The translations under genes were made by a program, and so were the position numbers. The notes beneath the pieces were generated by a model. The model had not been told where the DNA came from. It saw only the letters and a program-made list of their open reading frames with translations, and ran no database searches. Shown piece by piece: positions 46,557-56,775 of a stretch of 64,000 nucleotides of DNA. Each line of letters opens with the position of its first letter. Positions within the stretch are counted from its first letter, which is position 1. The DNA is from Desulfobacteraceae bacterium Eth-SRB2 (GTDB taxonomy: Bacteria; Desulfobacterota; Desulfobacteria; Desulfobacterales; UBA11574): the NCBI GenBank assembly GCA_004193595.1, contig RPGQ01000015.1, forward strand, positions 1 to 64,000, in the 5' to 3' direction.

Positions 46557-46746
46557 ATATGCTATGATTAGATTATCTGAAAATCTCAAACCGTAGAGGA
46601 CCAGCGATAATGGTCTATTTTTTATCCTTTAAAATTAAAGCGCTCCAGGTGTCCGGTATCCGTAAGGACCGGGACGGTTGTTTTAGACCGTTTAGAGCAC
46701 CTGGGGCGTTTTTGTTTTTAAAAGGAGGTAAAATATGAAAGTCAAT
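46557..46746 (+). ncRNA. Structured leader R2, second copy
   Basis: This copy keeps the early terminator hairpin (46598-46624), the three-way-junction stems, the AAAAGGAGG site and the first codons MKVN. Differences from R1 are a G-to-T in the loop of the second inner hairpin, a C-to-T in the junction, and a C-to-T in the T-rich tail. The -35 element is missing here, so expression may depend on read-through. Confidence 0.6.
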
Positions 46747-47250
46747 GAAATTAATTGGAAAAATGGTCAGGGCCCTGAGGATTTTATTACCTGGGGTATT
46801 AACCCTATAAAAACCCTCGCGCATTATATCCAGTGCGAAAACAACGGAGAGCTTAACGTAGAACCGCTAAATAAGACAAATAAACAGATCGAGAATCTTG
46901 CTTCTCTAATTGAGGATCTATGTGAAGATGCAAAAGAGTGTATCCAAAGATTTTTTAGCGAAAACACATTTTCTCCGTTAGGTATGGTGACCGATGTCAC
47001 CAAGGAATTTCGGTCGAATGAGGATTATTTGGATCATTTTTTTAAGGAATGCTGTGTCTTTGATAGTTATTATGTAGACACAGAGGAAACGGCATTATAC
47101 GAGAAATTCAAAGAATGGTATCGATCCAATGTTGCAAATAAAGTACCCGAAAAAAAATGGTTCGCCAATATGATGATTAAAAAGTTTAATCGGGTAAAGG
47201 GCAAATCCGGGCGTTATTTTTATGATGGTTTGATTCTAAAAGAAGAATAA
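46735..47250 (+). CDS. Primase-helicase derived protein, internally deleted
   Basis: The 171-residue frame starts MKVNEINWKNGQGPEDFITW, like the end of a toprim/DUF3854 segment, and ends with VDTEETALYEKFKEWYRSNV and KKWFANMMIKKFNRVKGKSG, the C-terminal winged helix of P4/D5-type proteins. The whole helicase core between these parts is missing. The frame is open and has a strong ribosome-binding site, so a small DNA-binding protein could be made. I see it as a fusion left by deletion. Confidence 0.6.
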   Translation: MKVNEINWKNGQGPEDFITWGINPIKTLAHYIQCENNGELNVEPLNKTNKQIENLASLIEDLCEDAKECIQRFFSENTFSPLGMVTDVTKEFRSNEDYLDHFFKECCVFDSYYVDTEETALYEKFKEWYRSNVANKVPEKKWFANMMIKKFNRVKGKSGRYFYDGLILKEE

Positions 47251-47301
47251 CAAGGATAATAAATTCTGTCAACTGTTAATTATATTGATTGGGGTGTGGA
47301 T

Positions 47302-47529
47302 ATGATAAAAAAAATCGAAAACCGTACCGTGATTGAATTAAAAGAGAAAAAAAAGGTCATGATGCATACACTACTCGATGAAATATTAGATAGTGACAAT
47401 CCTGGCCCTATTCATGCCACACATCTAACTTTAAAAGCTTACGCAAGTGGCGTAAAAGTCCGTCAAAAACGTATCGAATTAGAGTCAAGATTACGTGAGA
47501 TAGAAAAAGATTTAAAACTTATAGAATAA
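47302..47529 (+). CDS. Small coiled-coil hypothetical protein
   Basis: The 75-residue product reads MIKKIENRTVIELKEKKKVM and ends RLREIEKDLKLIE, helical and highly charged. It follows the primase remnant by 51 bases, with GGGGTGTGG as a possible binding site. No family is recognised. Confidence 0.45.
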   Translation: MIKKIENRTVIELKEKKKVMMHTLLDEILDSDNPGPIHATHLTLKAYASGVKVRQKRIELESRLREIEKDLKLIE

Positions 47530-47890
47530 TCCGAGCGGCAAACCGGATTAAAGGCAATTATCAGTGATTAGAGGAAATAATTTTTTTGACTAGGTCAGCA
47601 GCTGCAGGATCCAGATCCGCGTCGGCGCCAGGCCCTCGATGAAAATCCGGTTTTAATGATTTCAACAAGTTATAAAATTATATCAATTAGCCAATTGAAA
47701 AATAAAAAATAAAAAATATGGCGAAAAATTTACAAAAGACCGATTTTTTCGTTTTTGTGGATTTTCTTTGATTTCCTATTAAATAGCAACAAAAGAAATA
47801 AAATCATGAGCGAAAAAACAACAAATAATTTTAAAAACGATTTCAAAGAGGGTGAGCATAGTCATTATTATAATCCCAAGGCATAGAAAG
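47530..47890. other. No gene recognised
   Basis: An AT-rich stretch (about 47680-47800) with two short frames. The only candidate, at about 47806-47886 (MSEKTTNNFKNDFKEG), is 26 residues and unsupported. Confidence 0.4.
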
Positions 47891-47893
47891 GAC

Positions 47894-48007
47894 CGGATCG
47901 CTGAGAGGCCGTATATGAGGCGATCTCATTTTAAGACATACTTGATCACGGACTTCCGAGACAATTCTTCACAATCAAAGGCTGTCAAAGCCCTGGGCGG
48001 CTTTTGA
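47894..48007 (+). pseudogene. Repeated peptide segment, copy 1
   Basis: The frame reads RIAERPYMRRSHFKTYLITD then FRDNSSQ and stops at 48005-48007. The same pattern occurs at 49284-49379. I cannot find a start; it is the tail of a gene whose front is gone. It lies 35 bases before the next gene. Confidence 0.45.
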
Positions 48008-48041
48008 TGGATAACCATAGGGAAGAAATGGGGGTGATTAT

Positions 48042-48383
48042 TTGGGAAAGACCACAATAATTTCAAATGAAAGATTAAACGATTTAGAAAAGGTGATCGA
48101 AAAAAACCTAAAAGGATTCTATGAAATGGGCCATGCCTTGATGGAGATCCGCGATTCCAGGTTATATAAAAATACCCACGACACCTTTGAAGGTTATTGC
48201 CGGGATCGGTCGGATATGGCACATCAGCATGCTGACAGGCTTATTGGTTCATCGCGGGTGGTTGACAATTTGACACCCATGGGTGTCAAAATTCAGAATG
48301 AAAGTCAAGCCCGGCCCCTCACCCGGCTACCGGAACCGCTTCAGCAAGAGGCCTGGAAGAAAGCCGTTGAGATTGCCCCGTGA
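48042..48383 (+). CDS. Phage/ICE hypothetical protein, probably truncated
   Basis: From a TTG start after GGGGGTGA the 113-residue frame reads LEKVIEKNLKGFYEMGHALM, then GYCRDRSDMAHQHADRLIGS and VDNLTPMGVKIQNESQARPL. This matches a family of mobile-element proteins that usually continue well past the segment RLPEPLQQEAWKKAVE. Here a stop follows at once, so the C-terminal half seems lost. The function of the family is unknown to me. Confidence 0.5.
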   Translation: MGKTTIISNERLNDLEKVIEKNLKGFYEMGHALMEIRDSRLYKNTHDTFEGYCRDRSDMAHQHADRLIGSSRVVDNLTPMGVKIQNESQARPLTRLPEPLQQEAWKKAVEIAP

Positions 48384-48621
48384 GGTTTGTGAGATTGCTC
48401 GGTGCTCTGCCTGTGCGCCCATGATATTTTGGGTATGATGTTCTGGCCAAAACAGGACCGCAGCGCTTTTCCCGGTATCGCCGCCGGCACCGGTCGGAAA
48501 GTGAGGAGAACATCCGATACGGCGACCGCGCCGGAAAGTGCGGACTACAGCGGGCCGGAATGGTTGAATAATAGGTAAATTAATAAATATTGAGCTTTAA
48601 ATATTGAATGGAAAAATTTAA

Positions 48622-48825
48622 ATGGCAAAAATAGTCGTCGAATGCACAAATCCCAATGATCTTGACGAAGTCGAATCCATTATGGATTAGGTGGTTGGTA
48701 GATGCAATATCACCTATTTCAAACAGCATCAGGGTATGGTCGAAGCCGGGACCTCCAAAAGCGAAAGAGAATCATCCAGAATAATAGGCGAGGATATAGG
48801 AGAAAGCCCTGAAGCTGTAAGGTAA
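48622..48825 (+). pseudogene. Small ORF split by an amber codon
   Basis: The frame reads MAKIVVECTNPNDLDEVESI then MD, a TAG at 48688-48690, and continues VVGRCNITYFKQHQGMVEAG to GEDIGESPEAVR and a TAA. The continuation is in the same frame, so a single base change explains the break. The family is not recognised. Confidence 0.5.
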
Positions 48826-48959
48826 CGAATAATGGCCGGCTAAAAAAGAAGTGGTTGAGGTCCAACCACAAAAAACAAATCCCGCACAAATAATTGATAT
48901 CGCAGAAAGATAGGTTTTGTTTTATACATCAGCAAAATGTTAAATAATAGATTAAGCCC

Positions 48960-49217
48960 ATGCCAGAAAATAAAATAAATCCGAGGTGGTTAAATCTGAA
49001 AGAAGCTGCTCGTTATAGCGGCATCGGCAAGGAACGCCTCAAAAAACTGGCCGATGAATCCCATATTAAAGGTTTTCAAGACCCGGATGATAAGCGCGGT
49101 AAATGGATCTTTGATCGTTATTCTCTGGATCAATATCGTGAAAACCAGGCTGGTAGGATCCGACAAAAAGCGCTGAAAATTTTAAAACGACATCATACTG
49201 ATCTGTTTAAGGAATAA
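48960..49217 (+). CDS. Excisionase-like HTH protein
   Basis: The 85-residue protein contains a MerR/HTH_17-type fold: WLNLKEAARYSGIGKERLKK followed by FQDPDDKRGKWIFDRYSLDQ. Such small proteins serve as excisionases or copy-number regulators in integrated elements. It is intact and about 1 kb from the integrase pseudogene. Confidence 0.6.
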   Translation: MPENKINPRWLNLKEAARYSGIGKERLKKLADESHIKGFQDPDDKRGKWIFDRYSLDQYRENQAGRIRQKALKILKRHHTDLFKE

Positions 49218-49283
49218 ACACATTTTCTCCAGGACAGCGGGATCGAGGCCTCTTCCGTCAAATTAAGGGATTTCGATTTTAAT

Positions 49284-49379
49284 CGGATCTCTGAAAGCCC
49301 CGAGAATCGACGATCTTACAAAAAAACATATTTGTTCACAGACATCTCAGATAACTTCTCACAAATATTAGCTGGTTGA
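49284..49379 (+). pseudogene. Repeated peptide segment, copy 2
   Basis: The frame reads RISESPENRRSYKKTYLFTD then ISDNFSQ, which aligns without gaps to copy 1 at 47894-48007. It is open upstream to about 49248 and ends 48 bases before the next gene, the same layout as copy 1. Confidence 0.45.
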
Positions 49380-49427
49380 TCCCTGGCCAGTCTTTTGAAG
49401 TAATCACAAGGGAGAAAGTGAGGGAAA

Positions 49428-49682
49428 ATGTCATACATAAATGAAAAATTGATAGGGATCGAACGCCATGCAAAAAATCTCTTAAATCAGGAAGCTTCCA
49501 CTGATGCGGGGATAGAACAGGAATTGGTATGGATATTAGGTGCAACAAAGGTGATAAAAAGTGAATCAAAAAAACTGTATGAACATAATAAGCTTCTTTT
49601 TGAGATTAAAGAGATCATTGGAAAAGGCGTAGATCCCGCAATTACCGTAAAGGACATCGAAAATATCTTAAAATCCTTATGA
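49428..49682 (+). CDS. Small helical hypothetical protein
   Basis: The 84-residue product reads MSYINEKLIGIERHAKNLLN and ends VKDIENILKSL, and is expected to be all-helical. GAGGG precedes the ATG by six bases. I do not recognise it. Confidence 0.45.
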   Translation: MSYINEKLIGIERHAKNLLNQEASTDAGIEQELVWILGATKVIKSESKKLYEHNKLLFEIKEIIGKGVDPAITVKDIENILKSL

Positions 49683-49742
49683 TAAAGCTGTAAAAAATCT
49701 TGGGAAGGAGGTTAATATACCTTGGATAGCCCAACGGGATAT

Positions 49743-49947
49743 ATGAGGATCAGCAAAATAGCAAAAAGATATCGGAATTTCCGAAAGAACGGTCCGCGAC
49801 TGGATCAAACAAGGTCTTGTCTGCTACCGGCCATCGAGGCGGCTTGTCTTGATTAAAAAATCCGATCTCGATGAATTTTTGAGCCAATTCAAAGACGATA
49901 AGAACGTATTAAATGATTTGGTTGATGAAATAGTGCGGGATCTTTAA
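49743..49947 (+). pseudogene. Frameshifted excisionase-like HTH gene
   Basis: The start MRISKIAK and the body KDIGISERTVRDWIKQGLVC then YRPSRRLVLIKKSDLDEFLS belong together but are separated by one base in a run of five A (about 49763-49767). The body is a clear HTH_17 domain. It lies right before the integrase gene, the usual place for an excisionase. A homopolymer sequencing error could also cause the shift. Confidence 0.65.
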
Positions 49948-49992
49948 TTAAAATGACCATTAATCCCATGGGATGGGAGAAAGCGAGGGCTC

Positions 49993-51190
<1,198 letters not shown>

Positions 51191-51203
51191 CCATTAATCT
51201 CAA

Positions 51204-51237
51204 GGGGTTACGGCATTCCAGCCATAACCCTTTTTTT
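51204..51237 (+). terminator. Terminator of tRNA-Arg
   Basis: GGGTTA and TAACCC, with an inner GGC/GCC pair and one mismatch, form a stem 14 bases after the tRNA, followed by seven T. Confidence 0.8.
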
Positions 51238-51239
51238 GG

Positions 51240-52080
51240 GCCAAAAATGGGCAACATGCCGCACTTATCCTGAGACCTTTGAAAAATGCCATCTTTTTGT
51301 TTACGTCCAAGAAAGGCGATAATTTTAACCAGATGAATACATTGAGTATTTCTAAGATTAAAGTTTAAGCCTGTTAATAAATCCCGATTATCGGGGACGC
51401 AGAAATTAAGCAAAAAGGGGAGTTTTGCAAAGGTCTCATCCTGTTAGTCGCCAATTTGTTCAAGTATAACCCATTTATATTAATAGGTCAAATAGTAAGC
51501 TCAATCCTTGCAGAACAAACCGGGTCAACCTTTTTATTGTACCTGATTTATTGTACCTGATTTATTGTACCCGATTTATTGTACCCGAATGGATTGCAAA
51601 AATTTTATACCGTCTTTTGTTATCAATGCCACTTCCCGTTAATCGTCAATTTTTTGTGCAAACACGTCAATAACTTGACGATTTATTTCTCTTTTGAATT
51701 TCCCCATACTCCCTAATCCATCCTTAAAAAGTCTGACTGCATTTAAGTATCGGCTATGTCCAGTCGTTATAATTATATTGGGGGACTTTTCTTCAAAAAT
51801 CATCACTGTTTGGCATATATAATGCATAAAAGGCAGGAAGATGAGTCTCAAATCCCATTGGAAGGATACAAGTAATTAATATCAAAGATCAAAAAACAGT
51901 GGTCAGAGGTCAAGGCTTAAATTATCCTCACGGAATTTCACTTCGGTACCATCTTCCGGGCTTACCCCGGTATGATCTGATGGAGTTACCCACTACACTC
52001 TGCCGGATCGACTTGACGGGTGGTGCACAGCAGCGAAGCGAAAAGTGAGGTCGATAAAATTTCCTGCCTCCGGCTGGAAT
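51240..52080. other. Gene-poor host flank with a 14-bp tandem repeat
   Basis: Four tandem copies of TTTATTGTACCTGA or TTTATTGTACCCGA occupy 51533-51588. A minus-strand frame at about 51639-51803 (SRYLNAVRLFKDGLGSMGKF) looks protein-like but lacks a ribosome-binding site. A sigma-54-like site is at 51811-51826. Otherwise I see no gene. Confidence 0.5.
51811..51826 (+). promoter_or_regulatory. Sigma-54-type promoter (remnant locus)
   Basis: TGGCATATATAATGCA has GG and GC separated by ten bases, as sigma-54 requires. A nearly identical site precedes cheA. Downstream lies only a cheW fragment, so this may be the old promoter of a deleted chemotaxis gene, or it may now drive the binding-protein gene at 52277. 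Confidence 0.55.
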
Positions 52081-52083
52081 TTC

Positions 52084-52203
52084 ATGCTGAATACCAACTA
52101 CATTCTCGGCATGGCTAAGATGAAAGGGGGTGTTAAAATTCTGATAGATATTGACCGGATTCTAAGTGCTGAGGAAAAAGACACTTTAGAAAAAACGGTA
52201 TAA
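52084..52203 (+). pseudogene. CheW 3' fragment
   Basis: The 39-codon frame reads MLNTNYILGMAKMKGGVKIL then IDIDRILSAEEKDTLEKTV, closely matching the end of the intact cheW at 55698-56210 (NYILGMAKMEGGVKILLDID). The rest of the gene is missing. It shows that a second cheW-like gene once stood here. Confidence 0.8.
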
Positions 52204-52276
52204 AAAACTTAAAATTACATACTTTGATATTCTTTTTCTAACAAAAACATTTTTAAACACTGAAAGGAGAAAGATC

Positions 52277-53581
52277 ATGAACAAATCTATTTTACCAAAA
52301 TTGAGTCAAATCTTTTTGACTTTTCTGGTTACCGGAACGTTTCTGTTCGGCGTTTTGCCCGTTCCTTGTGCCAAAGCGGACGCGGTGAAGATTGGTTTGA
52401 ACTATCCCAAAACCGGACCCTATTCGGTTCAGGGTCTGGACCAATGGCGTGCCACAGAGCTTGCCGCCGCTGAAATCAATGCAGCCGGAGGTATTCTGGG
52501 TAAGAAGATAGAGATTGCATGGCGCGACTCCCAGTCCAAAGCCGATTTGAGCACCGCCAATGTAACCGAGTTAATCGACAAGGAAGGAGTTAAGATGGTC
52601 CTTGGCGGGTCTGCCAGCAGCGTTGCAGTAGCGTCGGGCAAGGTGTGCCAGGCCAAAGGGGTTCCTTTTTTCGGGACCCTCACGTATTCCACAGCCACCA
52701 CCGGCAAGGAAGGTCGACGGCACACTTTCCGTGAGTGTTACAATGCCTGGATGGGTGCCAAAGCAATTGCATCTTATATGAAGGAAAACTTTACGGGCAA
52801 AAAATTCTTTTACATTACCGCCGATTATACCTGGGGTTGGACCACAGAGGCTTCTGTGAGAAAGTTCAGCAATACCGAAGACAAATCAAAACACAAGGGT
52901 ATGACAACCCCGTTTCCCGGAGCCACTGAAAAAGATTTCAAAAAAGCTTTGAGTTTTGCAAAAATGATAAAGCCTGATGTTCTGGTATTGGTCCTGTTTG
53001 GCAAAGACATGTCAACGGGGGTTCGGCTTGCCACGGCAATGGGATTAAAAAATAAGATGCAAATAATTGTGCCGAACATTACCCTCGGCATGGCGGAAGG
53101 GGGCGGTCCCAAGGTCATGGAGGGCGTTATCGGCGCTCTGCCGTGGTGTTGGAAAGCACCCTACAAATATGACTATGCTCGTGGAAAACAATTTGTCGAG
53201 CAATTTGCGGCCAAGCATGGTCGTTATCCCAGCACTTCGGGCGCTTCGGCTTACACCATACTTTACGAATACAAGAGTGCTGTTGAAAGGGCCGGTTCCT
53301 TTGATTCACCTGCAGTGATCAAGGCTCTGGAAAATCACGAATATACGCTTTTGAAGGACAAACAGGTATGGCGTGACTTTGACCATCAATCGGTGCAGAC
53401 CGTTTACGCGGTAAAGTGTAATCCGCAGGCCGTTGTACTCAAAGACAAGTATAAACTCGACTATTTTGATATACTGAGCAGCATTTCAGGTGAAGATGCG
53501 GTGCGCTCCCGAGAGGAATGGAACGCTGTAAGAAAGGCTGCCGGCAAACCCACACAGCTTGAGAAGCTGCCCGGAGAATAA
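52277..53581 (+). CDS. Amino-acid-type periplasmic binding protein
   Basis: The 434-residue protein has a signal peptide (LTFLVTGTFLFGVLPVPCAK, cleaved near AKA) and a LivK/AmiC-like fold: VKIGLNYPKTGPYSVQGLDQ, AAAEINAAGGILGKKIEIAW and VLGGSASSVAVASGKVCQA. GAAAGGAGAAAG lies before the ATG. It sits directly upstream of a chemoreceptor and far from any transporter gene, so it may present a ligand to the receptor rather than to an importer. That role is inferred. Confidence 0.8.
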   Translation: MNKSILPKLSQIFLTFLVTGTFLFGVLPVPCAKADAVKIGLNYPKTGPYSVQGLDQWRATELAAAEINAAGGILGKKIEIAWRDSQSKADLSTANVTELIDKEGVKMVLGGSASSVAVASGKVCQAKGVPFFGTLTYSTATTGKEGRRHTFRECYNAWMGAKAIASYMKENFTGKKFFYITADYTWGWTTEASVRKFSNTEDKSKHKGMTTPFPGATEKDFKKALSFAKMIKPDVLVLVLFGKDMSTGVRLATAMGLKNKMQIIVPNITLGMAEGGGPKVMEGVIGALPWCWKAPYKYDYARGKQFVEQFAAKHGRYPSTSGASAYTILYEYKSAVERAGSFDSPAVIKALENHEYTLLKDKQVWRDFDHQSVQTVYAVKCNPQAVVLKDKYKLDYFDILSSISGEDAVRSREEWNAVRKAAGKPTQLEKLPGE

Positions 53582-53607
53582 CATTGTCTCAAAGATTTGC
53601 AACCGTA

Positions 53608-53646
53608 TTCGAGTAGTCAGGTTGCTGACATGCTTGACTACTCGAA
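53608..53646 (+). terminator. Hairpin between binding-protein and receptor genes
   Basis: TTCGAGTAGTCA (53608-53619) pairs perfectly with TGACTACTCGAA (53635-53646) over a 15-base loop. No T run follows, so it may stabilise the binding-protein mRNA or terminate weakly rather than act as a full terminator. Confidence 0.5.
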
Positions 53647-53682
53647 AATTCTCTCAAGGTGGTAGACCAGGGAGGTCTTAAA

Positions 53683-55662
53683 ATGAATATATTTAATCGA
53701 TTTTTAAAAAGTAGCTTGCGTTTCAAGATTTTATTCGGATTGTTGTTACCGCTTATACCCATGCTGGCAATCATGGTAATCTCTTATACCTCTGCCCGCA
53801 ATAGTACATTGGAAAATAGCGATCGGATAATGAAACTCATAAATCAAAACGGAACCAAGGAGATCAACAGATTTATAAAAGGCCAGGAAGCCATGTTTTT
53901 TGACTGGACCAAAGAGGATGTGTTTGGAATGGCCATCGAGTTTCAGACGACTGAGGAGTTGCAAAGCCATTTTAAATCCCTGCTCAAAGGACAGAAGGGA
54001 TTCAGTCTGGTCATGCTGACAGACACGGAGGGAAAGGTTTTCCAGTCGGCAGTGGGGGAACATATAAAGGGCGTAGGAGCCGGTGCTTTTCAGGGCCAAA
54101 GAATAAAAGAGGCGTCTGGCCTTATGAATAAGACCGTCCGGAGCGCCATGTTTGTAGAAAGCGATTTTATGAAACAGCTCGGACAAAAATCTGCCTCTAC
54201 ATTCCTCTTTAGTTTCAAAACCAAGGATTCTGAAGGCAACCCTAATGGCCTTTTCCTGTCTTACATGGATTGGTCCAACCTCCAAGATATGACAGGTTCT
54301 GTTTTTGGTGAGATGAAAACAAACGGGTTCGATAACGCTGAGGTGGCAATTTTGCATAAAGTTTCCAACAGGGTGCTCAGCCATTCAAAGCAAGAGATGA
54401 TCGGTCAAAATCTGGAAACAGGAGATTCATTTAAATCCTGGTTAAATCAATCCAATGGTAAAGAAGTTCGGAAATTCGATATGGGAAAAAACACTGATTA
54501 TGTAACCTTTGCTCCTGTTCAAAGCACCGCCGGCCTTTTTGGAGGAAATGCAACAGATCGAACAGGCTCTGATCTGTGTTTTATTGGTTTTGTCCCTGAA
54601 AAAGATATTATGTCCGACATTCAGGGAATCCTCTGGACCTCTGTTGGTATTGGCAGTGGCGGAGGCATTCTAATTATTCTGATCGGTCTTTTTATCGTGG
54701 GGCTGATTTCAAAACCTCTGAATCGCGCAATAGAAGGTCTTACCAATGGCGCCGAGCAGGTCGCCGCCGGATCGGGTCAAGTGGCATCTTCCAGCCAGCA
54801 GTTGTCTGAAGGTGCCAGCGAACAGGCGGCTTCCATCGAGGAAACATCCTCGTCATTGGAAGAAATGTCTTCCATGACCAAACAGAATGCCGACAATGCC
54901 AACCAGGCGGATAATCTTATGAAAGAGGCCAACCAGATCGTTTCAAAGGCCAACGATTCCATGTCTGATTTAACCGTTTCCATGGAAGACATTTCCAAGG
55001 CAAGCCAAGAAACCTCCAAGATCATCAAAACCATTGATGAGATTGCTTTCCAGACCAACCTTCTGGCATTGAATGCCGCAGTCGAGGCTGCCCGGGCAGG
55101 CGAGGCCGGAGCCGGATTTGCGGTTGTGGCCGATGAGGTGAGGAACCTTGCCATGCGCGCTGCAGATGCAGCCAAAAACACGGCTGAGCTCATCGAAGGA
55201 ACGGTAAAAAAGGTTAACGACGGTGGAAACTTAGTGGCCACGACCAATGACGCTTTCACTCAAGTGGCTGAAAGCTCTGCCAAGGTGGGTGAGCTTGTAG
55301 GAGAAATCGCGGCAGCCTCCAATGAACAGGCCCAGGGAATCGGCCAGGTGAACTCAGCGGTAACAGAAATGGATAAAATTGTCCAACAAAATGCGGCCAA
55401 TGCCGAAGAATCTGCTTCCGCCTCTGAGGAGATGAACGCCCAGGCCGAACAGATGAGGGGCTTTGTTCAAGATCTTATCGCGCTGGTCGGCGGAAGTACA
55501 AAGGGTGAGACCCGGCTTGCACATACCCGAGCGAACACTTCAAAAACCCTAACAAATAAAGCTCTTGCTGTTCCGGTTAGAAAAGAAGTTGTCGTTGACA
55601 ATTCAAGGGAAATTAACCCTGAACAAGTTATCCCCATGGATGATGACTTTGCAGATATTTAG
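53683..55662 (+). CDS. Methyl-accepting chemotaxis protein
   Basis: The 659-residue receptor has two membrane helices (about 12-34, [19 protein letters not shown], and about 320-345, [18 protein letters not shown]) enclosing a periplasmic sensor of about 280 residues with a Cache-like layout. It ends with the signalling hairpin ([20 protein letters not shown] and [20 protein letters not shown]). The start at 53683 follows GGGAGG by eight bases. The tail ends [11 protein letters not shown], an acidic C-terminus seen in related receptors. Ligand is unknown, but the adjacent binding protein is a candidate partner. Confidence 0.9.
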   Translation: MNIFNRFLKSSLRFKILFGLLLPLIPMLAIMVISYTSARNSTLENSDRIMKLINQNGTKEINRFIKGQEAMFFDWTKEDVFGMAIEFQTTEELQSHFKSLLKGQKGFSLVMLTDTEGKVFQSAVGEHIKGVGAGAFQGQRIKEASGLMNKTVRSAMFVESDFMKQLGQKSASTFLFSFKTKDSEGNPNGLFLSYMDWSNLQDMTGSVFGEMKTNGFDNAEVAILHKVSNRVLSHSKQEMIGQNLETGDSFKSWLNQSNGKEVRKFDMGKNTDYVTFAPVQSTAGLFGGNATDRTGSDLCFIGFVPEKDIMSDIQGILWTSVGIGSGGGILIILIGLFIVGLISKPLNRAIEGLTNGAEQVAAGSGQVASSSQQLSEGASEQAASIEETSSSLEEMSSMTKQNADNANQADNLMKEANQIVSKANDSMSDLTVSMEDISKASQETSKIIKTIDEIAFQTNLLALNAAVEAARAGEAGAGFAVVADEVRNLAMRAADAAKNTAELIEGTVKKVNDGGNLVATTNDAFTQVAESSAKVGELVGEIAAASNEQAQGIGQVNSAVTEMDKIVQQNAANAEESASASEEMNAQAEQMRGFVQDLIALVGGSTKGETRLAHTRANTSKTLTNKALAVPVRKEVVVDNSREINPEQVIPMDDDFADI

Positions 55663-55697
55663 TTTTAAATTTAAAGTTTGTAGAAAGGAAGGAATCT

Positions 55698-56210
55698 ATG
55701 GAAGCGTCAACAGATATAATGGACCAGGCCGTAAAGGTAATGGAAGAAAGGGAGGGAAAATATCTGACCTTTACCCTGGCGGACGAGGAATACGGTATCG
55801 GTATTTTGAAGATCAAGGAGATCATCGGAATGATGCCGGTCACAACGGTTCCTCAGACGCCGGAGTTCGTAAAAGGGGTCATCAACCTCCGGGGCAAGGT
55901 GATACCGGTAATCGATTTGAGGCTCAGGTTTGGGATGGAATCTATCGATTACACAGAGCGCACCTGTATTATTGTGGTGGAAATGGACGGAACCGTCGGG
56001 ACCGTTCAGATCGGCATCGTAGTTGATTCGGTTTCCGAGGTGTTGAACATTAAGGGAGAAGACATCGAAGACACACCCACATTCGGAACAAAGCTGGATA
56101 CCAACTACATCCTCGGCATGGCCAAGATGGAAGGGGGTGTTAAGATTCTGCTCGATATAGATCGGGTGCTAAACAGTAAGGAGATATCTGTTCTTGAAAA
56201 GGCTGCGTAA
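55698..56210 (+). CDS. cheW: Chemotaxis coupling protein CheW
   Basis: The 170-residue protein is a single CheW domain: GKYLTFTLADEEYGIGILKI, VPQTPEFVKGVINLRGKVIP and VIDLRLRFGM, with TERTCIIVVEM and GIVVDSVSEVL. It links receptors to CheA. AAAGGAAGG precedes the ATG. It is followed by a 435-bp repeat element before cheA. Confidence 0.95.
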   Translation: MEASTDIMDQAVKVMEEREGKYLTFTLADEEYGIGILKIKEIIGMMPVTTVPQTPEFVKGVINLRGKVIPVIDLRLRFGMESIDYTERTCIIVVEMDGTVGTVQIGIVVDSVSEVLNIKGEDIEDTPTFGTKLDTNYILGMAKMEGGVKILLDIDRVLNSKEISVLEKAA

Positions 56211-56215
56211 TTAAC

Positions 56216-56650
56216 TAGTGCCCGAACGAAAACTAGGATTTTTTGTTAATATCAAGGTCAAATCTGCAGGATAGCAGATTTGAACATCTATCAAGCGGCC
56301 CGCAAGGGCGAGGGACATGGATACCCCGAGTCAAAACGAAAATATTAATCCGCCACCGGATTTTGGCGGATTAAGGGTTCACGAAAAAATAAATTTACAA
56401 TTTTGGGAGTTGAGGCACCAGGCTGGCAAGGCACGAAAACTTAAGGAATATCAAGCATATTTCGAGTTTTCGTAACGCAGCCAGTCGGGATGCATCGGCA
56501 TCCAAAATGTGAAGTTATTTTTGAGTGAACCCTAACCACCTCAGAGGAATAGGCTGCGCCCCGTTGAACAGGCTACGCATTCAGCGGGGCAAACATTTCA
56601 CGGAGCAGGCGCAGATATTGGCGAAAAAGACAGTTTTCGTTCAGGCACTA
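56216..56650. repeat. MITE-like element between cheW and cheA
   Basis: The ends are inverted repeats of 19 bases with one mismatch: TAGTGCCCGAACGAAAACT at 56216-56234 and its complement at 56632-56650. A second inner pair (AGGGTTCAC near 56385 and GTGAACCCT near 56525) adds to the palindrome. No gene is present. The terminal sequence AGTTTTCGTTCGGGCA recurs at about 17809-17824, so it is a repeated family. Confidence 0.75.
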
Positions 56651-56712
56651 AAAGTGAATATCGTTAATAGTTTTTAATTTTATAAGTTAAATCCATAAAA
56701 ATCATCTCTGGC

Positions 56713-56728
56713 TGGCATATTTAATGCG
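56713..56728 (+). promoter_or_regulatory. Sigma-54-type promoter upstream of cheA
   Basis: TGGCATATTTAATGCG has the GG-N10-GC spacing required for sigma-54, about 48 bases before the cheA start. GGGGGAC serves as ribosome-binding site. The operon from cheA onward may therefore depend on an enhancer-binding activator, linking chemotaxis to flagellar or nitrogen control. Confidence 0.65.
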
Positions 56729-56775
56729 TATAGAGAAAATTTAATCCGCTCGTAAAAATTGGGGGACAGGGTACA

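Noticed and set aside
34570-48825. Possible use of an alternative genetic code by the element
   Set aside because: TGA, TAA and TAG all interrupt genes, together with frameshifts and deletions, whereas terminase, protease and helicase frames use normal codes. Decay is the simpler reading.
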